64,000 nt of DNA from Deltaproteobacteria bacterium (GTDB lineage: Bacteria > Desulfobacterota > Desulfomonilia > UBA1062): positions 1-64,000 of the forward strand of contig JAKPDW010000077.1 of NCBI GenBank assembly GCA_029552245.1. The letters are read 5' to 3'. Positions 43,300 through 52,150 of this stretch are shown piece by piece. The translations under genes were made by a program, and so were the position numbers. The notes under the pieces were generated by a model. It saw nothing but the letters and a program-made list of their open reading frames with translations, ran no database searches and was not told where the DNA came from. Each line of letters starts with the position of its first letter. Position 1 is the first letter of the stretch.

Positions 43300-44955
43300 T
43301 CACGGTGACGCAGACTTCTTCAGCTTGATCACCGCGATGCTCAACTCCGGTATCTTCTCAGACGCAATCTTCGAGCTCGGGTCTATGGCGCGTGCCGTCT
43401 TGTACGCATCGAGGGCCTTGGCGAGGTCGTCGAGCCTCGCACGGCCCTGCTTGGATGCAGCGCGGGACTCGTATGCACCGGCCAGGATCACCGCGACGTC
43501 GTGGTCCCTGTACCTCTCCAGGAAGGCCTTGCACGCCCTGATCACCGCTTCTTCGTCCTTGGCCCCCAGTGACGCCGCCACGAGGCCCCTGAGGTTTTCC
43601 CTCGTGGCCTGTCTCTTCGCCAGGTCCTCGTAGTACCTCTTGGCCTGCTGGTAGCGGGCGAGCTTGAGGGCGGTGCGCGCCGCGCCCGAGAGGGCGTCCG
43701 TGTCCCCGCCCGCAAGGCCGAGCACCCGCTCGTAGGCCTCCAGGGCCCCCTGGTGATCCCCGGCCTTCTCCCTGGACACCCCGAGGTTGTACCAGAGCAC
43801 CGCCTTGTCGGGAGAGATCCTTGCGGCGCGCTCGTAGTTCTCTATCTGGGACTTCGTCTCACCGAGCCTCCCGTTGACCATGGCCAGCTGTGCCAGCGCG
43901 TTCGCGTCGTCGGGGTACTGCTTCACGTACCGTTCGAGGAGGGTCTTGGCCTCGCGGTAATCCTTCCTCGAGAGCGCGTCCCTCACGAGCGGAACGAGGA
44001 TCTCCCTGTCCCTGGCAGAGGCGCCCGCCCCCCTGTACACCTCCATGGCCTTGCCCTCGAAGCCGGCCTGCTCGTAGGTCTTGGCGAGGTCGACCACCAC
44101 ATCCTGGTTGTTCGGGTCGAGTTCCATGGCCTTCTTGAGGTAGCTCACCCTGCCGTCGAAATCACCCTTCATGCCGGCTATGTAGGCCATTCTCCGGTAG
44201 ATCTCCACGTCGGCTGCTCCTGCGTCGACGATCCGTTTGCAGGCGTCCAGGGCCTCGTCGAGCCTGCCCGCCTTCAGGTAGAAGAGCGACAGGGAAGCCA
44301 GCAGCGTCGTGTTTTGCGGGTCCCGGGCCGAGTCCGCCTTGTAGATATCGATGAGGGACGCATAATCACCCTGGGCGGAAAGGAGGTCCGTGAGCCTCTT
44401 GAGGAAGGTCTCCTCCCTTGGGAAGGCCTCGTGGGCGGACCTCAGGACGGCGATCTTCTCCTTGTCGGTCTTCGCTGCAGCGAGCCTGTCCTCGAAGTCC
44501 TGCGTCGTAAGGGAGATCTCGAGCGGGACCTTGGCTATGACACGATCCAGGTAAGAGACCGTGATCGGCACGGAGTGGACGCCGGTGCCCATGAGACGGT
44601 CCCTGATCTCGGCGGTGTCTATGGGCTCGTTCACGTCGTTGGGCCTGCCGAATCCCTCGACGTCGGCCGTAAGGTAGGACTCGAAGAAGGTGTTCGCCGT
44701 GATCTTCCTGATGATGAGCGTCTCGCCGCCCTTGATCCTCAGCGACTGCCCGGCCTTGACCACGTTCGGTACGCCCTCCACGTCCGCCTCGAGCGACACG
44801 AAACGCGGCGGTTTCTTGAAGATGAACGAGATGGCCGCCTCCCTGAGATCGCCGAGCTTGCCGCCCAGCGGCACGACGAGGAAGAGCGCCGTTGCGATTG
44901 CCATCCCCACGATGACTACGATCGTGGCGTTTCCATAGGACGGTTTGTGCGACAT
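43300..44955 (-). CDS. Membrane-anchored TPR protein, divergent from the pilus genes
   Basis: A 551-residue protein with one N-terminal membrane helix (about 12-33, TIVVIVGMAIATALFLVVPL) and an extracytoplasmic domain of unknown type (about 45-160, beta-rich, VPNVVKAGQSLRIKGGETLIIRK). About nine TPR-like repeats follow (about 190-520). The ATG at 44955 is taken because a good promoter stands just before it. Position and form recall MshN, the TPR membrane protein of MSHA pilus clusters, and it is divergent from such a cluster here. That assignment is inference; the beta-rich insert is not something I recognise. Confidence 0.8.
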   Translation of the reverse strand: MSHKPSYGNATIVVIVGMAIATALFLVVPLGGKLGDLREAAISFIFKKPPRFVSLEADVEGVPNVVKAGQSLRIKGGETLIIRKITANTFFESYLTADVEGFGRPNDVNEPIDTAEIRDRLMGTGVHSVPITVSYLDRVIAKVPLEISLTTQDFEDRLAAAKTDKEKIAVLRSAHEAFPREETFLKRLTDLLSAQGDYASLIDIYKADSARDPQNTTLLASLSLFYLKAGRLDEALDACKRIVDAGAADVEIYRRMAYIAGMKGDFDGRVSYLKKAMELDPNNQDVVVDLAKTYEQAGFEGKAMEVYRGAGASARDREILVPLVRDALSRKDYREAKTLLERYVKQYPDDANALAQLAMVNGRLGETKSQIENYERAARISPDKAVLWYNLGVSREKAGDHQGALEAYERVLGLAGGDTDALSGAARTALKLARYQQAKRYYEDLAKRQATRENLRGLVAASLGAKDEEAVIRACKAFLERYRDHDVAVILAGAYESRAASKQGRARLDDLAKALDAYKTARAIDPSSKIASEKIPELSIAVIKLKKSASP

Positions 44956-44971
44956 AGGGGACTGGCTGGAT

Positions 44972-45000
44972 GTATTATCAAGATCTCCCCGGCATGTCCA
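44972..45000 (-). promoter_or_regulatory. Promoter of the divergent TPR gene
   Basis: On the minus strand TGGACA (complement of 44995-45000), 17 bases and TAATAC (44972-44977), predicting a start about ten bases before the ATG at 44955. Confidence 0.7.
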
Positions 45001-45097
45001 CGGGCTTTTTCCCCTCATGCGCCGCCTTCTCCCGGGAACGCTTTCCCGCCGCTCGCGGCCCCGGTCGCTCGCCGTTGCCCGCGATCTTCCCCTGTGC

Positions 45098-45126
45098 TTG
45101 ACTCCAAGACGGACGGGTGGTAAAGA
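45098..45126 (+). promoter_or_regulatory. Possible promoter of the pilus operon
   Basis: TTGACT (45098-45103), 17 bases and TAAAGA (45121-45126). The -35 is good and the -10 weak. It would give a leader of about 180 bases before the first prepilin gene. The rest of the gap 44956-45312 has no supportable gene. Confidence 0.4.
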
Positions 45127-45312
45127 TGGGTGTCTGGCATGTCATGAGGGAGCGAGCCTTGCCCCTTGAGAGGAGGCCGAACGGCAGTCCACCGCGCGAA
45201 GCCGCAGGATCTCGTGCAACCGCGGCACGCCATGCTCCCCTGACGCTCCATTGATGCATACCCGTCGCTTACCCCCCTTTGGAGCACAGACCCCTTTCTG
45301 CAGGAGGCGTCC

Positions 45313-46074
45313 ATGGGAGAGGGCGCGAGACCCCTCGAACACGCGGACCGGGTTGCCGAGGGCCCCGGAGGCCTTTTTGCCGACCCACCGGAGAAGGGCA
45401 TGAGCCTCGTGGAACTCATGGTTGCGCTCGCGTGCGCCTCGCTCGTGACCATCGGCCTGTACCACCTGTACCTCGTGTCCTCCACGTTCTACAAGGCCGC
45501 GAGGGATACCTGGTCCTGCATGCAGTCCCTGAGGGCGGCCTCGCTCGAGCTGCACACGGACCTGGCGCAGGCTGCGTGCCTCATGCCTCGCAGCCTGGCG
45601 TTCAGGGTCACGTCCAACGGTCTGTTCATAGCCGGCATACCCGTCACCTCCCAGCACCCGGGGATCCAGGTCCACCCGGTCAAGGCCCCGCCGTACTACG
45701 CCGTCATCGCCGAGACCGGCGGGGCGGCCTTGACGCTCGACACCGTGGATATCGACAGTGACGGCAGGCCGGACTTCTGGGCCTTCCTGGGGGTCATCAC
45801 CGACACGTCGGCGGGCGTCGTGTCCGGTTCGTACCGGCGGGGTTCCCTGCGCGTACCCATCGGCCATCCGGCCGACGTGCGCGCCGGCGAGCGGATCGTG
45901 CCCGCCGTCCACTACGAGCTCAAGCCGGACGGTCTCTACAGGAACTCCCAGCTTCTCGCCGAGGCGATCACGAGGTTCGAACCCCGCGCACTCGGGGGAG
46001 ATCTCTCCATCTTTCTGGAGGCCGCCTCTCATGAGGTTTCAAAACACGTGCACTTCCGCTTTCCCGTCAGGTGA
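45313..46074 (+). CDS. Type IV prepilin-like minor pilin (PilW/MshO-like)
   Basis: A 253-residue prepilin. The leader is unusually long (29 residues, ending PPEKG), followed by the mature N-terminus MSLVELMVALACASLV with the conserved Glu at +5 and a hydrophobic helix. The body is beta-rich with few recognisable features, including two or three cysteines. The length and the LVELMVALA start resemble the minor pilins PilW/MshO. AGGAGG lies six bases before the ATG, which supports the long leader. The 3' end overlaps the next gene by 44 bases. A prepilin peptidase is required but not encoded here. Confidence 0.85.
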   Translation: MGEGARPLEHADRVAEGPGGLFADPPEKGMSLVELMVALACASLVTIGLYHLYLVSSTFYKAARDTWSCMQSLRAASLELHTDLAQAACLMPRSLAFRVTSNGLFIAGIPVTSQHPGIQVHPVKAPPYYAVIAETGGAALTLDTVDIDSDGRPDFWAFLGVITDTSAGVVSGSYRRGSLRVPIGHPADVRAGERIVPAVHYELKPDGLYRNSQLLAEAITRFEPRALGGDLSIFLEAASHEVSKHVHFRFPVR

Positions 46075-47083
46075 GCGCGGCTTCATCCTTGCGCTCTGCC
46101 TCGTCTTCCTCACCGCAACGATAGCCCTGACCCTCGCCGCCGCCTCCCTGGCCCTCGTCCACCTCAAGTCGGCGGGTGCCTTCGCGGACATCCTCGGACG
46201 CACCCTGCTCGCCGGTGAAGGTGACGATGCGAAGCGGACATCCACCTTCCTGGGCGCGCCGGAGGGTTGGGACCACATCCACTTCTCCTCGGTACTCGTC
46301 GAGACGAGGACCGAAGGCGCCTGTGCATACTCCATGCGCGTCATGCAGAGCCAGCCGTGCTCGCCCATCCTTCCCATGGATCTTGTCCCGGCCCGATCTC
46401 CTGGCATCCTGGTGCTCCTGGACGACTCGCAGCTCATGCGCATCTCGTCGGGTTTCGACTACGAGCCCCAGGCACTCTACCTCAAGAACGCGGCGGGACA
46501 GATCGTGCGTGTCTCAGGCTGCAGCGAGATCGCATCGAGCCTTGCGACCACCGCCGGCACCTTCTTCAGGGGTGATTTCGGGAACAGCCACGAACGCGCC
46601 CCCACTGGCTCCTCCCGCACGGGCGCCATGTCGTGCTGGACGTTCGCCCTCTCGAACGTCTACCACCTCCTTGCCGGCCTCGATCATGCCTGCTTCGGGC
46701 TGGAGAGCACCTCAGGCGGCTTGAGGGCCCCCTTCTCCCCTTCTCCCGGCCCCATCACCAGGGTCCTCGCCTCGGCCTGTCCCACGGCGCCTGAGGCTCC
46801 CCTGGCGGAGGCGCTCTTCAGGGCGATCGACAGGTTCAACGATCCCAGGCTCGAACCCAGGCATATCGTGGTCGCCACGGCCGGGATCCCCCTCTCGGAC
46901 GGGGACTTGCCCGGCTGGCTCAGGGACTACGACAGGGACGGGGATCCCATGGACACCGCCGTCGAAGGTGAAGGGTCCCACTGCCTGGACGACGTCGCGG
47001 CATACGCACGGTCCCGGGGCGTCAGGGTGCACGTGATCGGTCCCGACACACCCCTTCTCCGGGCTGCGGCCTCAAAGGGCTGA
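46031..47083 (+). CDS. PilX-type prepilin N-terminus joined to a PilY1-like VWA domain
   Basis: A 350-residue protein. Residues 1-16 are a leader ending GERG; the following FILALCLVFLTATIALTLAA is a PilX/PilV-type transmembrane helix lacking Glu+5. Residues about 123-345 resemble the von Willebrand A region of the pilus-tip adhesin PilY1: GILVLLDDSQLM (MIDAS-like, second Ser missing), DYDRDGDP (299-306, calcium-loop pattern), GSHCLDDVAAYARSRGVRVHVIG. The frame stops with TGA exactly where VWA domains have a Gly-rich stretch (AAASKG-stop-GMF), and the following gene continues in the same frame. See findings. Confidence 0.75.
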   Translation: MRFQNTCTSAFPSGERGFILALCLVFLTATIALTLAAASLALVHLKSAGAFADILGRTLLAGEGDDAKRTSTFLGAPEGWDHIHFSSVLVETRTEGACAYSMRVMQSQPCSPILPMDLVPARSPGILVLLDDSQLMRISSGFDYEPQALYLKNAAGQIVRVSGCSEIASSLATTAGTFFRGDFGNSHERAPTGSSRTGAMSCWTFALSNVYHLLAGLDHACFGLESTSGGLRAPFSPSPGPITRVLASACPTAPEAPLAEALFRAIDRFNDPRLEPRHIVVATAGIPLSDGDLPGWLRDYDRDGDPMDTAVEGEGSHCLDDVAAYARSRGVRVHVIGPDTPLLRAAASKG

Positions 47084-47086
47084 GGC

Positions 47087-48175
47087 ATGTTCATGCCCAC
47101 ACCCGAAGGCCTGGCGCCTGCGGGTGTCACGGCGAGCCTCCCGCCCGTCGTTCACCCAGGCGGGGTGATCCACCTCCTGAACGCGGGAGGCAGGCTCGAC
47201 GTTTCGGGGGTGGGCGCCGACGTGTGGTCACGGGCGCGGCGGTCCGTGGCCGATCCCGGCGAGTGCTTCGCCTGCCAAGACATCGTTCTCAGGGGCGCGG
47301 CCCGTTCCGTCGCGCTCTCGGGACGCATGCTCGCGTGCACCACCTCGAGGGATGCCGCCGTCCTGATCGACCTCGCCGGAGGCGGCATCGAGTGGCTCTT
47401 CGAAGGCGCAGGAGGGGTCGTCTCGATCAGGAAAGACCGGGTGCTCGCAGGCCCGAACGCCTCGGGCGACCTTTCGTCCGTGGCATGGGGATCTGGACGC
47501 ATCTGGAGCCGGAAGGCCTCGTCCTGGGACGCATCGGCATCCACGGTCTACGTGGCGGACGGGGCTTCCCTCACCGCCGTGGGCATCGACGACGGAGAAC
47601 CGGTTTGCAGCATCGATGCAGGCCACGAGATCACGGTCGTCAGGTACGACCCGGTAACGGGCGAGGTGGCTGCCGGAACGTCCGACGGGCTCGTCCTGGG
47701 TTTCGACGCCGATCTGTCGTGGTCGAGCGTGCTTGCCACGGGTGACGAAGAAGCGGTCACAGACGTCAGGTCCTTCACCCTTTCCGGCAGAAGGCACGTT
47801 CTCGCGGTCACCCCCGACAGGGTCCACCTCTTTTCTGGAGCAGCCTTGACCTGGTCCGCATCCATCGCTCCCGGCCGCATCACCGGGGTCACCGTCATGG
47901 ATGCCAAGGTGTACCTGGTCGTGTGGCGGGTCCAAGACGGTATCCGCGGCGCGGACGAGGGCGTCTCCGCTCTCGTCGTGCTCGACGCGTCCACGGGCGG
48001 AATCCTGGAGGATACGACCCTGTGCACCGGCGTGGCGTTCGGCCCGAGCCTGGATGCAGACGCGGGGCTCCTGCGCCTCATCTCGTTCTCGGGTCAGCCC
48101 CTCGAGATCGATGTCTCGTCCCTCCCCCTCCTCACACCCCGCTTCATGGGCATGAAGATCCGCGGGGTCCCTTGA
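47087..48175 (+). CDS. Beta-propeller protein, in frame behind the VWA gene
   Basis: A 362-residue protein with no signal sequence of its own. Repeating beta-blade-like stretches (LSGRMLACTTSRDAAVLIDL, ASTVYVADGASLTAVGIDDGE, EVAAGTSDGLVLGFDADL, RRHVLAVTPDRVHLFSGAAL, KVYLVVWRVQDG, ALVVLDASTGGILEDT) suggest a WD40/PQQ-type propeller, as in the C-terminal half of PilY1. ATG 47087 is the second codon after the TGA of the preceding gene, in the same frame, with no good ribosome-binding site. Without read-through it would lack any export signal, although it should be extracellular. Confidence 0.7.
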   Translation: MFMPTPEGLAPAGVTASLPPVVHPGGVIHLLNAGGRLDVSGVGADVWSRARRSVADPGECFACQDIVLRGAARSVALSGRMLACTTSRDAAVLIDLAGGGIEWLFEGAGGVVSIRKDRVLAGPNASGDLSSVAWGSGRIWSRKASSWDASASTVYVADGASLTAVGIDDGEPVCSIDAGHEITVVRYDPVTGEVAAGTSDGLVLGFDADLSWSSVLATGDEEAVTDVRSFTLSGRRHVLAVTPDRVHLFSGAALTWSASIAPGRITGVTVMDAKVYLVVWRVQDGIRGADEGVSALVVLDASTGGILEDTTLCTGVAFGPSLDADAGLLRLISFSGQPLEIDVSSLPLLTPRFMGMKIRGVP

Positions 48176-48569
48176 GGGCCGACGCATCAGCGCTCACGCC
48201 CCGTCCCAGGGATGCCGGCCGGGAAGGACAATCGGGGAGACCTTGCGGGTCACCCTCCCATCTCCCGCTCCGCGCACCCATGCCATGGGCCGAGACCCTC
48301 ACAGGGCACCCCGCATGCACACCACCTTTCCCTCCCGACATACAGCATGCCACGGATGTCTTGTGAGACTGCAGAGCCCGTCCCGACCTTTCCCGTGGGC
48401 ATGACTGTCCGAAGGTCAGGCGGCGACGCTGTGCACCTGGAGGAGGGCGGGAAGCCCCTTCTCGTGCGGGTGTATTCAAGTGCGCTCACCCCCGTTCCGA
48501 TATGTCATGCAGGTTTCACCCCCTGCGAGGGTGGGCCCGGCAATGAAAAAGAGAACAGGAGGAACCCAC
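48176..48569. other. Non-coding stretch before the second prepilin gene
   Basis: No gene is supported here. Near the right end, GCAGG/CCTGC and CACCC/GGGTG stems (about 48508-48537) share bases and could form alternative hairpins just before the AGGAGG ribosome-binding site at 48557-48562. No known riboswitch motif was recognised. Confidence 0.35.
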
Positions 48570-49130
48570 ATGGAAAGGTTCAGACGCAAGGATACCAGGG
48601 GTTTCACCCTCGTGGAGCTGGCGCTGGTGCTCGTGATCATAGGCCTGCTCATCACGGGCGTCCTCAAGGGAGAGGCCCTCATCCAGAACGCCAAGATCAA
48701 GAAGCTCGTCAACCAGAAAGACTCGCTGACCGCCGCCTACTACGCCTTCTACGACAGGTACAACGTGTACCCCGGCGACGAGAACCAGGCGAGCATCCCG
48801 CCCAACGACACGCACAACGGCAACCAGGACGGTCAGATCACGGGCAACGAGTACTGGTACCTCTTCGAGGACTTGGTTCTCGCCCAGATCATCAACGGCA
48901 ACTACAACGGGACCGCCAACAGCTGTCCCCAGAACCCGTACGGGAGCTGGGCACAGATCCAGTGGAACGCGGCACTCCAGTCCAACGCGGTCGTGTTCAA
49001 CGCGATCCCGTACGACGCCGCCGAGCAGATCGACATGAAGTACGACGACGGCATTTACAACACCGGTGCCATCCGGGCAAACAGCGCCTACACGACCCAG
49101 ACGAACAAGATCCTCTACTGGCGCATGTGA
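48570..49130 (+). CDS. Type IV prepilin (likely major-type pilin)
   Basis: A 186-residue prepilin with a short leader (MERFRRKDTRG) and mature start FTLVELALVLVIIGLL, including Glu+5 at residue 16. KGEALIQNAKIKKLVNQ extends the helix. The C-terminal globular part is rich in Asn, Asp, Tyr and Gly (NDTHNGNQDGQITGN), a composition seen in extracellular proteins. AGGAGG seven bases before ATG 48570 selects this start over two upstream ATGs. Strong ribosome-binding and its own upstream gap suggest high expression, but which of the three pilins is the major one is not known. Confidence 0.9.
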   Translation: MERFRRKDTRGFTLVELALVLVIIGLLITGVLKGEALIQNAKIKKLVNQKDSLTAAYYAFYDRYNVYPGDENQASIPPNDTHNGNQDGQITGNEYWYLFEDLVLAQIINGNYNGTANSCPQNPYGSWAQIQWNAALQSNAVVFNAIPYDAAEQIDMKYDDGIYNTGAIRANSAYTTQTNKILYWRM

Positions 49131-49300
49131 CCCGCAAGGCACATCCCGGTTCGCCCGGAAAGCCTCGCTCGAAGGCAGGTGCCTTCATCCCGGCGAGGAC
49201 GATCGAGCCCGTCTCGCAGAGACCGGGGCTGTTGCAACCGTGGGAAGATCGCAGCTGAGGAGGCCCCCGGCGAGGAGACGGGGCCCGGCGGAAGGTGGCC

Positions 49301-50935
49301 ATGGAAAAGAAGAGGATCGGAGACCTGCTCAAGGACGCCGGCATCATAGGGGAGCGGGAGATCGGGCTCGCCCTCCTCGAGCAGCGCGCCACGAGGGAGC
49401 GCGTGGGCGACATCCTCCTGCGCCTCGGGCTCGTCACGCAGACCGAGCTCGCACAGGCCATAGCCAGCCAGTGCGGGATCGACTTCCTCGAACTCCGACA
49501 CTTCACGCCCCCGAGAGAGGCCCTGTCCGCACTGCCCGTTCAGTTCGCGCGCGAGCACTCGGTGCTGCCCGTCGGTCTCGAGGATACCACCCTGACCATC
49601 GCGACCAGCGAGCCTGACAACACGCGCGTCATCGACCTCGCCTCCAGGGTGTCCCAGCGGCGCGTCAGGTGCGTCGCCGCGTCGGCCTCACAGATACAGA
49701 AGCACATAGAGAAAGACTACTACCTTCTCGAACACCCCATCGACGAGGAGATCGAGCAGCAGCTCGAGCACGCAAAGTACAACCCCCAGGAGGTCGACCC
49801 CGAGAAGCTCTCCCGCCTCATCATCATGGCCGCGATCAACGCGAGGGCCACGGACATCCACATCACGCCGACGCCCAGGACCACCCAGGTGCACTACCGT
49901 ATCGACGGCATCCTGTACCCCTTCTACACCTTCCCGCTGGATCTCCATAACAGGATCGTCTCCGCGCTCAAGGTCAAGGCCGACATGGACATATCGGAGC
50001 AGAGAAAGCCCCAGGACGGCAGGATCTCCTTCGACTTCCTCAACGAGACCTACGACATCAGGGTGTCGACCCTGAAGGTCGCGCTCGGAGAGAACATGGT
50101 CATGAGGATCCTCTCCGCGTCCGAGGAGCTCTACAACATCAGGAGCCTCGGCCTCGAGGAGTCGGATGTCCTGAGGATCCACGACATCCTCCGCAAACCC
50201 TACGGCATGGTCCTCGTCACAGGCCCCACGGGGTCGGGAAAGACCACCACGCTGTACGCGGCGCTGAGGGAGATCAACGCCATCGAGAAGAACGTGGTCA
50301 CGGTCGAAGATCCCATCGAGTACAAATTCCCCCTCATCCGCCAGACCCAGGTGAACGAGAAGGCCGGATACACCTTCTCGAGCGCGGTCAGGGCCTTCCT
50401 CAGGCAGGACCCGGACGTCATCCTCATAGGCGAGATCCGCGACGCGGACACGGCGTCCATGGCCCTGAGAGCGGCCCAGACAGGGCACCTCGTCCTGTCC
50501 ACGATCCACGCGAACGACTCGGTGGGTGCCGTGCCGAGACTCAAGGATCTCGGGATGATGGACTACATGATCTCCTCTTCCCTCGTTTGCGTGATCGCGC
50601 AACGCCTCGTGCGCTCGCTCTGCCCCCACTGCAGGCAGGAATACCAATCTGGCGAGGACGAGATGCGCATCTTCGGCATCGCCCCGGGCACCAGGCTCTA
50701 CGCCCCGGTCGGATGCCCGAGGTGCATCAAGACAGGGTACCTGGGCAGGACCATGGTCTCCGAGATCCTCGTGGTGACCAAAGAGATAGAACGGCTCATT
50801 TCCACGGGGGCCCACCCCTTCGAGATCCGGGAACGGGCCCTCGAGGAGGGCATGGTGAGCATGGTCGCCGACGGCGCACGCAAGATCCTCTCGGGCAAGA
50901 CGAGCTTCAAGGAGGCGTGGAGGGTGTTGCGCTGA
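49301..50935 (+). CDS. mshE: Type IV pilus extension ATPase with MshEN c-di-GMP-binding domain
   Basis: A 544-residue PilB/GspE/MshE-type ATPase powering pilus assembly. The N-terminus has two 24-residue MshEN motifs, R5-I-G-...-Q28 and R34-V-G-...-Q57, separated by exactly five residues, the layout known to bind c-di-GMP. The ATPase core shows Walker A GPTGSGKT (308-315), the Asp box VEDPIEY, Walker B DPDVILIGEIRD, the His box GHLVLSTIHAND and the four-Cys zinc element (CPHC...CPRC) near the C-terminus. ATG 49301 follows GGAAGG; GTG 49295 is an alternative. It overlaps the next gene by one base (TGATG). Confidence 0.95.
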   Translation: MEKKRIGDLLKDAGIIGEREIGLALLEQRATRERVGDILLRLGLVTQTELAQAIASQCGIDFLELRHFTPPREALSALPVQFAREHSVLPVGLEDTTLTIATSEPDNTRVIDLASRVSQRRVRCVAASASQIQKHIEKDYYLLEHPIDEEIEQQLEHAKYNPQEVDPEKLSRLIIMAAINARATDIHITPTPRTTQVHYRIDGILYPFYTFPLDLHNRIVSALKVKADMDISEQRKPQDGRISFDFLNETYDIRVSTLKVALGENMVMRILSASEELYNIRSLGLEESDVLRIHDILRKPYGMVLVTGPTGSGKTTTLYAALREINAIEKNVVTVEDPIEYKFPLIRQTQVNEKAGYTFSSAVRAFLRQDPDVILIGEIRDADTASMALRAAQTGHLVLSTIHANDSVGAVPRLKDLGMMDYMISSSLVCVIAQRLVRSLCPHCRQEYQSGEDEMRIFGIAPGTRLYAPVGCPRCIKTGYLGRTMVSEILVVTKEIERLISTGAHPFEIRERALEEGMVSMVADGARKILSGKTSFKEAWRVLR

Positions 50936-52149
50936 TGCTTCTCACCTACAGCGCCATGCGGAAGGACGGCACCGTGATCACGTCCTCGGCGGAGTTCGAG
51001 GACATCGAGGAACTCGTCCAGACGCTTTCCGCAAGCGACCTCACGCTCGTCTCGTACAGGCGGCAAACCTGGCCGGGTATCGCCAGGATCATGGAATCCC
51101 TGCAGCCTTCCGTGGGAAGGATGGAGATCGTCGAGTTCTGCGAGTCCCTGGGCTCCATGATCGGGAGCGGTCTCCCCCTCTTGGACTCCCTCGAGACCAT
51201 CAGGGACACGGTCGGCTCGAAGAGGCTCAAGAAGGCGATCGGCGAGGTGATCTCCGAGATCTCCAGGGGGGAAAGCCTCTCGGGGGCCTTCTCCCACCAG
51301 GGCTCCGTCTTTCCCGCCATCCTCGTGTTCTTCTCCAAGATCGGCGAGGAAACGGGAACGATCAGGGATGCGCTCACCAACACCGCTTCCTACCTGAGGA
51401 AGATCGATGCGATCGTCTCGCAGGTGAAGAAGGCCTTCATCTACCCCTCCTTCGTCATGGCATCCATGGGATGCGTGATGATCTTCTGGCTCTTCTACGT
51501 GCTCCCGCGGCTCGTCACGACGTTTCAGGACATGAACGTGCGCCTGCCCGACATCACCTTGTCGCTGGTGAGGGTCGTGGGCTTCGTGCAGGCATACTGG
51601 TACCTCACCCCTGTCCCCCTTGTCCTCGCCGCAGCCGGCCTGTTCTTCGTCATGAAGCTCGATGCAGCGAGGTACGTGCTGACCGCGACGGCCTTCAGGG
51701 TCCCGCTCGTCGGCGACATGCTCAAGTCCTCCATGCTCACGCTCCTCTTCTCGAGCCTCTCGCTCATGCTCAGGTCGGGGCTCACCCTCACCCGGTCCCT
51801 GGACATCCTGCTCAAGCTTCACGGCAATCCCCTCGTCAGGAAGGTCATCACCTCGATCAAGCATGCCACCGCCTCCGGCAGCTCGCTCCTCGAATCCTTC
51901 GAATCGACGGGGTTCTTCGACGCGGTGACGCTCAAGATGGTGAGCGTGGGGGAGAAGACGGGCACCCTCGAGGGACGATTGGGCTACCTTGCCGACGTGT
52001 ACCAGGAGAAGACCTCCCGCTTCGTGGATGCCGCGGGCAAGATGATAGAACCCATGGTCATGATCCTGTCCGGCGGCCTCTTCATCTTCATCGTCGTGTC
52101 CCTCATCGGCCCGGTCTACGACCTCATGTCCCAGCTCGGAGGAGGTTGA
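50935..52149 (+). CDS. Pilus inner-membrane platform protein (PilC/GspF/MshG)
   Basis: A 404-residue polytopic protein with the two repeated T2SSF domains (about 65-190 and 265-390). The first shows FCESLGSMIGSGLPLLDSLE, the second LSLMLRSGLTLTRSLDIL, and each is followed by the GE(E/K)TGT motif (KIGEETGTIRDAL, SVGEKTGTLEGRL). Three membrane segments lie around 165-185, 215-235 and 375-395. It anchors the ATPase and the pilus base. It starts within the ATPase stop codon. Confidence 0.95.
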   Translation: MLLTYSAMRKDGTVITSSAEFEDIEELVQTLSASDLTLVSYRRQTWPGIARIMESLQPSVGRMEIVEFCESLGSMIGSGLPLLDSLETIRDTVGSKRLKKAIGEVISEISRGESLSGAFSHQGSVFPAILVFFSKIGEETGTIRDALTNTASYLRKIDAIVSQVKKAFIYPSFVMASMGCVMIFWLFYVLPRLVTTFQDMNVRLPDITLSLVRVVGFVQAYWYLTPVPLVLAAAGLFFVMKLDAARYVLTATAFRVPLVGDMLKSSMLTLLFSSLSLMLRSGLTLTRSLDILLKLHGNPLVRKVITSIKHATASGSSLLESFESTGFFDAVTLKMVSVGEKTGTLEGRLGYLADVYQEKTSRFVDAAGKMIEPMVMILSGGLFIFIVVSLIGPVYDLMSQLGGG

Positions 52150-52150
52150 C

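Noticed and set aside
47081-47083. Selenocysteine codon
   Set aside because: The place is expected to be glycine in a VWA domain, not a redox residue, and no SECIS of known form or sel gene was recognised. A nonsense change or read-through is more likely, so it is not called as Sec.
48176-48569. c-di-GMP riboswitch ahead of the pilin gene
   Set aside because: GEMM riboswitches precede pilin genes in some deltaproteobacteria, but the conserved core sequences were not found here; only short alternative hairpins are visible.
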